Assembly: GCF_009877435.1 (NCBI RefSeq)
Contig: NZ_WXEX01000005.1
Location: 124,001 to 188,000 of the forward strand
Length of the DNA stretch: 64,000 bases
From: Heliomicrobium gestii
GTDB lineage: Bacteria > Bacillota > Desulfitobacteriia > Heliobacteriales > Heliobacteriaceae
Reading direction: 5' to 3'
A model generated the notes under the pieces. It saw only the letters and a list, made by a program, of their open reading frames with translations, did no database searches and was not told the origin of the DNA. Below are positions 1 through 8,485 of this stretch, piece after piece. Each line of letters begins with the position of its first letter. Position 1 is the stretch's first letter. The position numbers were made by a program, and so were the translations under genes.

Positions 1-210
1 GGCGACCCGGATGACCTGCATGAGAGCGCCCACGCCAGTCGAATCCATAAACTCCACCGCTGACAGTTCGAAGACCAGTTCCTTCATACCCAGGTTCTGC
101 GCCAAAAAGGCTTTGTTATCGTGGACAAAGTCTTCGGCGGACTGCATATCCAGATCCTCCGCAAGCCTACACATCCCCGTCTTGCCTTGCAGGGAAAACT
201 GCATTTCCAT
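1..210 (-). CDS. STAS-domain protein (anti-sigma factor antagonist type), truncated by the window edge
   Basis: Only the first 70 codons lie in the window; the 3' end runs off base 1. Reading the minus strand from ATG 208-210 gives a protein with a FMDSTGVGALMQVIR segment, the signature around the phosphorylated serine of SpoIIAA/RsbV-type STAS proteins (here Ser57). Such proteins bind or release a partner-switching kinase or anti-sigma factor, depending on phosphorylation of that serine. A GGAAGGGAG ribosome binding site lies about 8 bases before the ATG. It is downstream of, and on the same strand as, the FapA-like gene, separated by a short tandem repeat. The partner is unknown because the rest of the locus is outside the window. 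Confidence 0.75.
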   Translation of the reverse strand, partial: MEMQFSLQGKTGMCRLAEDLDMQSAEDFVHDNKAFLAQNLGMKELVFELSAVEFMDSTGVGALMQVIRVA

Positions 211-224
211 CGCAACCACTCCCT

Positions 225-299
225 TCCGACTCGATCGCTTCCGATTCGGTTGCATCCGATTCAGGTGCTTCCGATTCAGGTGCTTCCGATTCGATCGCT
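225..299. repeat. Five-unit 15-bp tandem repeat
   Basis: Five consecutive 15-base units related to TCCGATTCAGGTGCT fill 225-299, between the FapA-like stop codon and the STAS gene start. Units 3 and 4 are identical; the others differ at a few bases, and the first and last contain the palindrome CGATCG. On the minus strand one frame is open and reads as five-residue repeats of the type SEAPE, but it has no credible start or ribosome binding site of its own. Confidence 0.85.
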
Positions 300-380
300 T
301 TATATGATCGACTTCGATTCAATCGCTTGCGATGCGATACCTCTCCATAGAATCGCGTCGGTTCAAGGCCTTGCGGCTCG

Positions 381-2192
381 TCACTTCCCTTTCCCCTTCT
401 CGACGACAATGGCTTCCCGTTCACGGTCGCCGCGACAATGGGCTTGCAGTTCCACACGCATGTTTTTCATGCCGTACCGGCCGATCCGCATCGCTACGTT
501 GGGATGGAGCACCCGGGCGATGATGACACCGTCGTCTTTTCCATCGCCTTCGCCGACTTCTGCTCGCGTCTCCACGTTCCCTGTCGACCCCAACTCGCCG
601 CAGACCACCTTTCGCCCAGCGCTGACGACACCGCCTCGAAAGGCGCCGTTGACCACCACGTCGACACCGGCTCTCACCTGCGCATTCACGGCCCCTTGCC
701 CCGTGATCAGCACCGAGCCCGCGGCGGCGATCTGCCCGTTTTGCACATTCGCCACCGTCACATCGGCTGCTGTCGCGACAGACTTCAAGATATCCTGCTC
801 CACCCTGCCCACTTCATCGGCAAGGGGGCTCAAGTCTTCCACTTGTTTGATCAACAATGGTCCCGAGCCGGTGAAGGCGCTCTTCAGCTTTCCCATGAGT
901 TCGGTCAGGGCGGGCGCGCCGACGGCGACCATGGCATGGACATACTCGGGAATATCTTTATACCGGTTTTCCAGCATCAACTTCACGAGGGGGCCGTCGC
1001 CGGACAGGCGCAGATCCTTTTGCGAGAACCTGCTGTTTTGTTTTAATTCTTCAATCGCCTGAATGCACTCTCTCAACCGCTGCGCCAGCGGCGTCAATTG
1101 CACCAACAGCGACCGCAGCGACGACTTGTCCTTTCCCGACACCACCGTGCCGCCGATCAGGTTGCCCCGGATGGTCACATGGCCTCCGGCCTCGATGCGG
1201 GCGCCATAGACAAAGCCCGCCACCGACACCATGCCGGTCGCCTGGACGACAAATCCATCGAGCACATCGCCGGCGACCTGAACATCGCCAGGGAAGTGCA
1301 CATTCCCGCTTCGGTAATCGACAGTCCCCACATCGAAGAGCGGCAGGATTTCCAATACCTTGGAAACGGGATCCCAATGGGGGCGTCCCGGCGCCGTTGC
1401 CACATACCGCCGTCCCATTTCCTGAATGCCGGGGCCGGCATGAACGGCCAGGGCAGCGCCTGATTTGGCAGGAACCTCCTCCCGGCGAACGTTCCATCCC
1501 GGGCGACCTGTCGTCTCTCCGGTCTTCACGGCGATCAAGGCGCCCACATCGACGCCTTTTACGGCGTTGCGCTCCCGGTAGTCGACTCGGTCCGTCTCTT
1601 TGATCTCCTGTTTCGATGGAAGGGCCAGCAGGCGCAGCACCTCGTCTTCTCCATGGGCCGGCGCCTGTCCATGGGCGATGAGGTAGGTTCCGTTTCGTTT
1701 TTCTTTCAGCGCCGCCGTGATCTCTTTCAATTCCAGGGGCGCGACGATTCCCGCTTTTCGCACCGCCTGGACGAGTTCCCACTCGGCTACATCCCGTGGA
1801 GGTATGACCTCCTTTACCTCTGCCTTCAGATACAACGTCTCCTGGGGCGGTTGATCGATGAGGTGAAAGACAAAGCCCGAGGCAAAATCCAGCGTTACCG
1901 ACGCCTCTAACCCGTCCTTGGACACCTGAATCGTCATGTCCGCCCTTGCTTCCACCGGTTGCAACCGGACTTCAATTCGCGATTCCTGATAGATCACGCC
2001 TGTCCCCTGGATCTCCTGTTCATCCACCCAGACCTGCATGTGTTCGCCCGGCGCGAGAACGGCGTAATTGCAGGTGCCAACAGGGTTTTGCACATGAACG
2101 ACGCCATTGTGAACCCCTGCTTTGCCATTGACACAGTCCTCGTCGCGCAGTGCTACTGCTGCGCTTTCTGAGGTTTTGTTCGCCAAGCCCAT
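381..2192 (-). CDS. FapA-like (DUF342) protein
   Basis: A 603-residue protein of the DUF342/FapA family (often annotated as flagellar assembly protein A). The middle part (roughly residues 190-370) carries the Gly- and Val-rich pattern of the polymer-like beta domain, for example DGFVVQATGMVSVAGFVYG followed by GGHVTIRGNLIGG. The C-terminal third is helical and ends in a charged tail. The start is ATG 2192 with a purine-rich GAGAAAGGG ahead. No signal peptide or membrane segment is visible. The molecular role of the family is poorly defined; members occur beside flagellar, sporulation or signalling genes. The downstream STAS gene on the same strand suggests a signalling context, which is inference. 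Confidence 0.8.
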   Translation of the reverse strand: MGLANKTSESAAVALRDEDCVNGKAGVHNGVVHVQNPVGTCNYAVLAPGEHMQVWVDEQEIQGTGVIYQESRIEVRLQPVEARADMTIQVSKDGLEASVTLDFASGFVFHLIDQPPQETLYLKAEVKEVIPPRDVAEWELVQAVRKAGIVAPLELKEITAALKEKRNGTYLIAHGQAPAHGEDEVLRLLALPSKQEIKETDRVDYRERNAVKGVDVGALIAVKTGETTGRPGWNVRREEVPAKSGAALAVHAGPGIQEMGRRYVATAPGRPHWDPVSKVLEILPLFDVGTVDYRSGNVHFPGDVQVAGDVLDGFVVQATGMVSVAGFVYGARIEAGGHVTIRGNLIGGTVVSGKDKSSLRSLLVQLTPLAQRLRECIQAIEELKQNSRFSQKDLRLSGDGPLVKLMLENRYKDIPEYVHAMVAVGAPALTELMGKLKSAFTGSGPLLIKQVEDLSPLADEVGRVEQDILKSVATAADVTVANVQNGQIAAAGSVLITGQGAVNAQVRAGVDVVVNGAFRGGVVSAGRKVVCGELGSTGNVETRAEVGEGDGKDDGVIIARVLHPNVAMRIGRYGMKNMRVELQAHCRGDREREAIVVEKGKGK

Positions 2193-2298
2193 CCCTTTCT
2201 CACCACCGAAAAAGAAATTTTACGACAATTATTCGTGAAAAATTACGCTATCCCTTTTATTTTTGTAAAAAGTTCTTCTTTTCACGGTGAAGACGCGG

Positions 2299-2342
2299 CA
2301 AAAAGCCACAGCCGCCCTGTTGGAGCGGCTGTGGCTTTTTGG
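2299..2342 (-). terminator. Intrinsic terminator after amtB
   Basis: A long inverted repeat, AAAAAGCCACAGCCGC and its complement around a short loop, is flanked by A and T runs, so it can work in both directions. It lies just past the amtB stop codon and separates the nitrogen operon from the FapA-like gene. Confidence 0.9.
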
Positions 2343-2375
2343 TGGGATTTTTTTACCCGGATTTTTTAGCCGGAC

Positions 2376-3851
2376 TTAGTGGCTGTGGACCACACTGGAG
2401 CTGGTGCTGGCGCCGGTGTAGGTGACGGAGGAGAGGCCGCCGGCTTGCACAGCGAAGTCGGGGTAGCCTTCCTCGCCGTGTTGGGTGATGTCGAGGCCCG
2501 TTTCTTCGTCGTCCGCAGTGACGCGGGCTTTGAAGATGGCGTTGACGATGGTGTAAATGACCAGGGTGCCGATGGCGGCGAAGGCGTAGCTCGCGCCGAC
2601 AGCGATGAGCTGTTTCACCAGCAGTTCGGACGTGCCGGAGTAGAAGAGGCCGTCGGCGCCGGCGGGGTTGACGGCGGTGGTGGCGAAGATACCGGTGGCG
2701 ATGGCGCCGAAGGTGCCGCCGACACCGTGGATGCCAAAGGCGTCAAGGGCGTCATCGTAGCCGAGGCGGGGCTTGAGGATGACGGCGAAGTAGCAGAGGA
2801 CGCCGGCGATGAGACCGATCACGATGGAGGAACCGGGGGTGACGAAACCAGCAGCCGGAGTGATGGCGACGAGACCGGCCACTGCGCCAGAAGCGGCGCC
2901 CAGGACGGTGGGTTTGCCTTGGCGAACCCATTCAGCGATGATCCAGCTCATGGCGGCTGCGGCAGCGGCGGTGTTGGTGGTGACGAAAGCGCTGCCGGCG
3001 AGGCCGTTGGCGCCGAGGGCGCTGCCGGCGTTGAAGCCGAACCAACCGAACCAGAGGAGACCGGCGCCGAGAACCGTCAGGGGCAGTTGGTGGGGAGGCA
3101 TCGGGGTGCTGCCCAGGCCGCGGCGTTTGCCGAGCAGGATGGCCAGGACGAGACCGGAGACGCCGGAGCTGATGTGGACGACGGTGCCGCCGGCGAAGTC
3201 AAGAGCGCCCAGGTCGCGGATCCAGCCGTGGAGACCCCAGACCCAGTGGGCCAGCGGGAAGTAGATGACGGAGATCCAGACGGCGGTGAAGACCAGGAAG
3301 AAGGAGAATTTCATCCGTTCCGCATAGGCGCCGCTGATCAGGGCGGCGGTGATGACAGCAAACATGAGCTGGAACATGGAGAAGACGGAGTGGGGGATGG
3401 TGGCGGCATAGTCGGCGTTCGGTTCGGCGCCGACGTTGTTCAGCATGGCCCAGTCGAGAGAGCCGATGATGCCGTTGACATCGGGACCGAAGGCCAGGGA
3501 GTAGCCGTAGAGCACCCAGAGGACAGAGACGAGACAGATGATGATGAAGCTGTGCATCATGGTGCTGAGGACGTTTTTCTTGCGGACCATGCCGCCGTAG
3601 AACATGGCCAGACCCGGCGTCATCAACAGGACGAGGGCGGCGGAGATGATGATAAAGGCGGTGTCACCGGTATCCACTTTCGGAGCTTCCGGAGCAGCGG
3701 CAGCTGCGGTGGCGTCGGCGGCAGGGGCGTCCGTCGTTGCGGCTGCGGCGGTCGCAGCGGCGGGAGCGGTCTCATCGGCGAAGGCGGGCGCCAGGCCCAG
3801 GCAGGTCACCGCAATCATCAATAAAAGTGCAAATAAGGCAATGCGCTTCAT
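2376..3851 (-). CDS. amtB: Ammonium transporter AmtB
   Basis: A 491-residue Amt-family channel for ammonium uptake in the cytoplasmic membrane. Residues 1-25 form a signal peptide ending at AFA, followed by an unusually Ala-rich stretch (to about residue 57) before eleven predicted membrane helices. Family hallmarks are visible: GGTVVHISSGVSG and DAFGIHGVGGTFGA, which hold the twin pore histidines, and GFNAGSALGANG. The C-terminal tail is the region PII proteins contact in this family. The start is ATG 3851 with GAGGAGG ahead. It follows glnB on the same strand with a stem-loop between, the classic glnK/glnB-amtB arrangement in which PII blocks the channel when nitrogen is plentiful. Confidence 0.96.
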   Translation of the reverse strand: MKRIALFALLLMIAVTCLGLAPAFADETAPAAATAAAATTDAPAADATAAAAAPEAPKVDTGDTAFIIISAALVLLMTPGLAMFYGGMVRKKNVLSTMMHSFIIICLVSVLWVLYGYSLAFGPDVNGIIGSLDWAMLNNVGAEPNADYAATIPHSVFSMFQLMFAVITAALISGAYAERMKFSFFLVFTAVWISVIYFPLAHWVWGLHGWIRDLGALDFAGGTVVHISSGVSGLVLAILLGKRRGLGSTPMPPHQLPLTVLGAGLLWFGWFGFNAGSALGANGLAGSAFVTTNTAAAAAAMSWIIAEWVRQGKPTVLGAASGAVAGLVAITPAAGFVTPGSSIVIGLIAGVLCYFAVILKPRLGYDDALDAFGIHGVGGTFGAIATGIFATTAVNPAGADGLFYSGTSELLVKQLIAVGASYAFAAIGTLVIYTIVNAIFKARVTADDEETGLDITQHGEEGYPDFAVQAGGLSSVTYTGASTSSSVVHSH

Positions 3852-3912
3852 GAGAAGTCCTCCTCTTCTATACCACTAGTTTTTGGGCTTTATTTTTATG
3901 TCGGAGAAACAC

Positions 3913-3960
3913 ATAGGGCTCCCGAAGGAAGTTTCACCTCTTCCCTCGGGAGCCCCTATG
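3913..3960 (-). other. Stem-loop between glnB and amtB
   Basis: An imperfect inverted repeat of about 19 bases per arm (AGGGCTCCCGAAGGAAG against CTTCCCTCGGGAGCCCCT) sits between the two genes. No strong U tract follows on the minus strand, so it is more likely an mRNA processing or stability element, or a weak attenuator setting the glnB:amtB ratio, than a full terminator. Confidence 0.6.
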
Positions 3961-4019
3961 CTCCCCTAGGCAACCGTTCGGTTCGTCGGAACCGGCAAGG
4001 GCCTTTTGCCCCCATATCC

Positions 4020-4409
<390 letters not shown>

Positions 4410-4487
4410 TTACCCGGAGGCGCCGCCCCTCTCCGCCCATGTCGGTTGGCTGGTTCCCGCCAGACCGTGCCGGAAGAGATGATCTTC

Positions 4488-4542
4488 AGAAGGAAAACAA
4501 AAAAACAGAGACAATCCGTGTGGATACACCGGACGTCTCTGT
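4488..4542 (-). terminator. Terminator or attenuator hairpin ahead of glnB
   Basis: The 8-bp arms ACAGAGAC (4505-4512) and GTCTCTGT (4535-4542) enclose a 22-base loop. On the minus strand the stem is followed by a seven-T run. It can end transcripts of the molybdopterin oxidoreductase gene, but it lies between the predicted glnB promoter and glnB, so it may also attenuate glnB transcription. Confidence 0.75.
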
Positions 4543-4551
4543 CTTACTTTT

Positions 4552-4580
4552 ATTGTAGCGATTCGGGGCCGAATTGGCAA
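4552..4580 (-). promoter_or_regulatory. Sigma-A-type promoter for glnB-amtB
   Basis: On the minus strand, TTGCCA (4575-4580) and TACAAT (4552-4557) are separated by exactly 17 bases. The predicted start near 4545 gives glnB a leader of about 190 bases that begins with the terminator-like hairpin. Confidence 0.65.
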
Positions 4581-4599
4581 TCCCCCAAATGAACTTTTT

Positions 4600-6636
4600 T
4601 TACTGCTTCAGCGCGATCTCCACATAATTGTCGTTGAAGGAGGACCCGCCGGCCAGCCGTGTCCCCTTCCCGGCGGTGAGGTGATTGACGTTTTTCCCAC
4701 CGGGCACCCGCGACTGCCAGCGCACCCCTTCCACCACGACGACGCCGGCGGGCACATCGGCGGTGACGCGGGCTTGGAAAAAGGCTTCTCCGAGGGCGTT
4801 GAAGGCCCGCACCGTCGCGCCGTCGACGATCTGGCGTTCAGCGGCGTCGGCTTCGGCGATCCGGATCTGCTGGGGACCTTCGCGGCGCTCCGTCTCGCTG
4901 GCGCCGCCGAAGGTGCTGTTGAGCAGGTGGTGACCGGGGTTGGCCAGCAGCCGCAAGGGATAGGGCCGCTCGGTCATATCCTTTACGCGGGCGCGGTACT
5001 CCGGCAAGGTGGGATAGCCTCGCTCGGCCAGCGCCGGATTCTCAAACATCAACCGGCCGGACTCTGTCTGAAAGCGACCAAAGCGCAGGGGCGGGTTGTC
5101 GCCCACATTCAGCCGGACGGCGCGGCCCGCCGCCAGGGCTGCCCGGTCGATCCCTTCCAGCAGCGGTGTTGGCTGGGCCAGCAGATCGTCGATCAGGTCG
5201 TCGGCGGTCTTTTGAAAATGAGCTTCCCCAAATCCGAAGGCCGTTGCCAGCAACGTGAAGACCTCCAGGTTGCTCTTGGCCTCCCCCGGCGGCGGCGCGA
5301 CGGGACGGGCGCGCTGGATGTAAAAATGACCGTAGGAGCGGTAGAGGTCGGCATGTTCCGGCGCCGCCGTCGCCGGGAGCACCAGGTCGGCGTAGCGCGC
5401 CGTATCGGTGAGGACCTGTTCGTGAACGACGGTGAACAGGTCCGGTCGAAGCAGCCCCTGCAGCACCTTCTCCGATTCAGGCGCCACCGCCGCCGGGTTG
5501 GCGTGATAGACATAGAGGGCTTGGATGGGCGGATCCCGCCGTTCCAGCAGCGCCCGGCCCAGTTCGATCATGTTGATCTCCCGCGCCGGCTTCGGCTGCA
5601 GATCGTCGCGGGTGACGACGGCTGTGGGCAGCGCCTGGCCCGTGTTGGAGGAGGCGTGGATGCCGCCGCCTTTTTTGGCGAAGGCGCCGACGAGTCCGGG
5701 GAGGCAGGCCAGGGTGCGGTAGATCATCGCCCCGTCCCACTGGCGGTTAGGGCCGTTGCCGACGCGGATGAAGGGCGCGCGGGCGGCGCCGTAGGCGCGT
5801 CCCAGTTCCGTGACGGTCGAGGCGGTGATGCCGGTCATGGCCTCCACCTGTTCGGGAGCATAGTCGCGGAGCACTTTTTCCTTGAGCGCCTCATACCCCG
5901 CAGTGTGTTCGGCGATGAAGGCATGGTCGAGGCAGTCTTCGCTGATCAGGACGTGCATCATGCCAAGGGCCAAGGCGGTATCGGTTCCCGGCGGGATGAG
6001 GATGACACGATCAGCGACGGCGGAGGTGCGATTTTTATAGCAGTCCACCTGGATCACCTGGGCGCCTTTTTTGCGGGCTTCCTGGAGAAAGGGCAGCAGG
6101 TGGATGTGGGTGGAGGCGACGTTCATGCCCCAGATCAGGATCAGGTCGGCGTCGACCATCCCTTCAATGTCGCTGCCCATCGTATCCCCCAATGTCATCG
6201 ACCAGCCCACATCAGCAGTGGTGGCGCAGATGGTTCGCTTGAGACGGCTCGCCCCCAGCCGGTGGAAAAAGGCGTGGCCGCTGTTGCGCTGGACGAGGCC
6301 CATGGTGCCGGCGTACGAGTAGGGCAGGATCGCTTCGGCGCCGCTCTCGTCGATGACGGCCTGAAAGCGGCGGACGATGGTGTCGATGGCCTCGTCCCAG
6401 GAGATGGGCGCAAAGGCGGCCGTCCCTTTCGGCCCGATGCGGCGCAGCGGTCGGGTCAACCGTTCCGGAGAATGGAGATGCTCCGGAAAGCGGCCCATCT
6501 TCCCACAGAGGAAGCCGCGGGTGAAGGGGTGATCCGGGTCGCCTTGACAGGACAGGACCTTGTTTCCTTCCACATCCAAGAGAAGTCCGCAGGCGTCGGG
6601 GCAATCGAGAGGGCAGACAGACGGCAAAAGGGGCAT
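4600..6636 (-). CDS. Molybdopterin-dependent oxidoreductase with [4Fe-4S] cluster (YoaE-like)
   Basis: A 678-residue member of the DMSO reductase/formate dehydrogenase superfamily. The N-terminus CPLDCPDACGLLLD plus the later FLCGKMG supplies the four Cys ligands of a [4Fe-4S] cluster. The molybdopterin domain follows (residues about 55-540), and a C-terminal molydopterin-dinucleotide-binding domain ends in NVEIALKQ-like sequence. Length and arrangement match Bacillus YoaE-type proteins, whose substrate is unknown. No Tat or Sec signal is visible, suggesting a cytoplasmic enzyme. I chose ATG 6636, since AGGAGG abuts the upstream ATG 6645 but is nine bases from this one. No electron-transfer subunit or cofactor gene is adjacent. 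A terminator follows at 4488-4542. Confidence 0.88.
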   Translation of the reverse strand: MPLLPSVCPLDCPDACGLLLDVEGNKVLSCQGDPDHPFTRGFLCGKMGRFPEHLHSPERLTRPLRRIGPKGTAAFAPISWDEAIDTIVRRFQAVIDESGAEAILPYSYAGTMGLVQRNSGHAFFHRLGASRLKRTICATTADVGWSMTLGDTMGSDIEGMVDADLILIWGMNVASTHIHLLPFLQEARKKGAQVIQVDCYKNRTSAVADRVILIPPGTDTALALGMMHVLISEDCLDHAFIAEHTAGYEALKEKVLRDYAPEQVEAMTGITASTVTELGRAYGAARAPFIRVGNGPNRQWDGAMIYRTLACLPGLVGAFAKKGGGIHASSNTGQALPTAVVTRDDLQPKPAREINMIELGRALLERRDPPIQALYVYHANPAAVAPESEKVLQGLLRPDLFTVVHEQVLTDTARYADLVLPATAAPEHADLYRSYGHFYIQRARPVAPPPGEAKSNLEVFTLLATAFGFGEAHFQKTADDLIDDLLAQPTPLLEGIDRAALAAGRAVRLNVGDNPPLRFGRFQTESGRLMFENPALAERGYPTLPEYRARVKDMTERPYPLRLLANPGHHLLNSTFGGASETERREGPQQIRIAEADAAERQIVDGATVRAFNALGEAFFQARVTADVPAGVVVVEGVRWQSRVPGGKNVNHLTAGKGTRLAGGSSFNDNYVEIALKQ

Positions 6637-6832
6637 CGATTTCATCCTCCTTGTGCTTCAACAGGCAGTGCGCGCGTTCGCGCGTTATTGTCATTGATTC
6701 GATGTTTCTTTTATCGATGTTCCTTTGAGCGCAAGCTCGTCTTTCTTCATTTATACCTGAAAGGACCTTCTTCCTGCCTGTGAACCTTCCTCCATCGTAA
6801 AATCGGCCTTCCCCCGTCGCCGGCGAAGCAAA

Positions 6833-6867
6833 AAACCGGCCACAGACCTGACTGGTCCTGCCGGTTT
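6833..6867 (-). terminator. Intrinsic terminator after rsmA
   Basis: AAACCGGC and GCCGGTTT arms with an inner partly paired loop. On the minus strand the stem is followed by a run of Ts. It closes the rnmV-rsmA transcript. Confidence 0.85.
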
Positions 6868-6901
6868 TCTCTTTCCCCTTGCACGCCTGACGGGCTTCGA
6901 C

Positions 6902-7768
6902 CTAGAGGGCCGACGCTTCCCGGTACAGGGCGTCGGCCGCTTTGGCAAACTCCTCCAGGTTCAACGTCTCCCCCCGCCGTCCCGTGTCGATGCCGGCCGT
7001 CGTCAGCCGTGTGGCCATCTCTTCCTTAGTCAAGGGCACGCCCAGGGCGCCCAGGGCGTTCAACAGCGTCTTGCGCCGCTGGTTGAAGGCGGCCCGGACG
7101 ACGCGAAAAAAGGCAGCCTCATCGGTGACATCCACCGGAGGCGATGTCCGGCGGTCCAGGCGCACAACAGCGGAACTGACCTTTGGCGGCGGAATGAACG
7201 CGCCCGGCGGAACCTTGGTCACCAGTGTGGGAGCACAGCGGTACTGGATGGCCACCGAGAGGGCGCCATAGTCGCTGTGACCGGCCGGCGCAAGCATCCG
7301 ATCGGCCACCTCCTTCTGCACCATGACCACCAGCCGCGATACGGCAAAGCCGCCCTCGAGAAGGCGCATCAGGATCGGCGTGGTGATGTAATAGGGGAGA
7401 TTCGCCACAAGGACGAAGGGCTTGTCTCCCCGCCAGGGTTGGGTCACCGCGTCATAGTCGACCTTCAAGGCGTCCTGCCAGAGGATATCCACCTGAGGAT
7501 GATCCCGGCACAGATCGCTGAGCAGCGGTCGCAGGCTCTCATCCACTTCGACGGCGATCACTTTGCCGCTGGGGCCGACGGCGCGGGCCAGATCGCCTGT
7601 CAAGGTGGCCGGACCCGGGCCGATCTCGACGACCACGTCGCCGGCGGACAGATCGGCCGCATCGATGATGCGCGCCACATAGTTCGGGTCGGCCAGGAAG
7701 TTCTGGCCCAGTCCCTTTTTGGCGCGAATGCCATACCGATTGAGGTTTTGTCGGAGTTCACCGGCCAT
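6902..7768 (-). CDS. rsmA: 16S rRNA (adenine1518/1519-N6) dimethyltransferase
   Basis: A 288-residue KsgA/RsmA enzyme that dimethylates two adjacent adenosines in helix 45 of 16S rRNA during late 30S maturation. The S-adenosylmethionine site is VVEIGPGPATLTGDL and the catalytic motif is LVANLPYYITTP. The N-terminus GIRAKKGLGQNFLADPN is typical of the family. I place the start at ATG 7768 (MAGELRQ) with TAGGAG eleven bases upstream; the frame is open further upstream, but that sequence overlaps rnmV and is not protein-like. The rnmV-rsmA pairing is conserved in Bacillus. Confidence 0.96.
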   Translation of the reverse strand: MAGELRQNLNRYGIRAKKGLGQNFLADPNYVARIIDAADLSAGDVVVEIGPGPATLTGDLARAVGPSGKVIAVEVDESLRPLLSDLCRDHPQVDILWQDALKVDYDAVTQPWRGDKPFVLVANLPYYITTPILMRLLEGGFAVSRLVVMVQKEVADRMLAPAGHSDYGALSVAIQYRCAPTLVTKVPPGAFIPPPKVSSAVVRLDRRTSPPVDVTDEAAFFRVVRAAFNQRRKTLLNALGALGVPLTKEEMATRLTTAGIDTGRRGETLNLEEFAKAADALYREASAL

Positions 7769-7817
7769 CGTCTGTCTGTCTCCTATCTCTGCTTCGCCTA
7801 TTGTTGCCTGTCTTCTC

Positions 7818-8381
7818 CTAGCGTTCCCTGCCGTCGATCGCGTCCAACGCCTGTTCGATCTCGCTCCGGCTGAGGCCGAAGTGGTTGACTCGCTGCAAAA
7901 ACTGCTTGGCATTGGTCCGGCCGATGCCAAGGCGCTCGCCGAGGGCTTCGCGGCGCTGTCCCGCGCCCGGGACGCCGTCGATCCCCCACAGCCGCAGGTC
8001 GTCGCGGTTGTACATCTCTCGCTGCGTCCCCGGCGATCGCACCTGAGCCAGGGCCTCACGGATGGCTTGGGAAGAGGCATGTTCAATGCCCACTTTGCCG
8101 TCTTTTTTGGCCAGCGCCGCCGGCAAAAAGGCGTGCTTGGCGCCAGGCACGGCTTCGGTCACCCAGCGACGGATCCGTTCGCCCGGTCCGTCGGGATCGG
8201 TAAAGACGATGACGCCGCAGCGTTCCTGCGCCCTGCCGATGACCGCCATGGTTTCGGGGCTGATGCCCAATCCCTGTGTCACGATCACTTGGGCGTCGAC
8301 AGCGCGCCGCACGGCCAGCAGGTCGTCGCGGCCCTCGACGACGATGACTTCCTGTATCTTTTCCCTGGACAGTCGATTCAC
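7818..8381 (-). CDS. rnmV: Ribonuclease M5 (5S rRNA maturation)
   Basis: A 187-residue Toprim-domain nuclease that trims 5S rRNA precursors in Firmicutes. The Toprim motifs are clear: VIVVEGRDD near the start and VFTDPDGPGERIRRWV with the acidic DxD pair. The start is proposed at GTG 8379-8381 because the frame upstream runs through the terminator of the preceding gene; TGAGGTGA lies across it. A CTG six bases beyond this SD is an alternative. The length fits the usual 180-190 residues. It lies 49 bases upstream of rsmA on the same strand. Confidence 0.9.
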   Translation of the reverse strand: MNRLSREKIQEVIVVEGRDDLLAVRRAVDAQVIVTQGLGISPETMAVIGRAQERCGVIVFTDPDGPGERIRRWVTEAVPGAKHAFLPAALAKKDGKVGIEHASSQAIREALAQVRSPGTQREMYNRDDLRLWGIDGVPGAGQRREALGERLGIGRTNAKQFLQRVNHFGLSRSEIEQALDAIDGRER

Positions 8382-8417
8382 CTCATTGTCGGTTTTCCCC
8401 GTTTGTAAACAAACCAA

Positions 8418-8446
8418 ACCCGCCCCGGATCGGGGCGGGCCAAAAA
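8418..8446 (-). terminator. Intrinsic terminator after the first 3D-domain gene
   Basis: A strong GC hairpin, GCCCGCCCCGATCCGGGGCGGG on the opposite reading (two 8-bp arms around GATC), is followed on the minus strand by TTTGGTTTGTTT. It separates the 3D-domain gene from rnmV. Confidence 0.85.
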
Positions 8447-8485
8447 GGCGCCCTTTGCGCGTTCGCCGCGCTGGATTACATTGCC

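Noticed and set aside
167-457. Minus-strand 96-codon frame reading the 15-bp repeats as a protein
   Set aside because: It starts inside the FapA-like coding region, overlaps the STAS gene, and has no ribosome binding site. Treated as a DNA repeat.
2379-3824. Long plus-strand frame opposite amtB (about 480 codons)
   Set aside because: It mirrors amtB codon use (GC-rich third positions), has Gly/Asp/Glu-biased sequence and no ribosome binding site; amtB is certain.
4681-6783. Long plus-strand frame opposite the molybdopterin oxidoreductase (700 codons)
   Set aside because: Antisense shadow of a well-identified gene with no domain-like motif.
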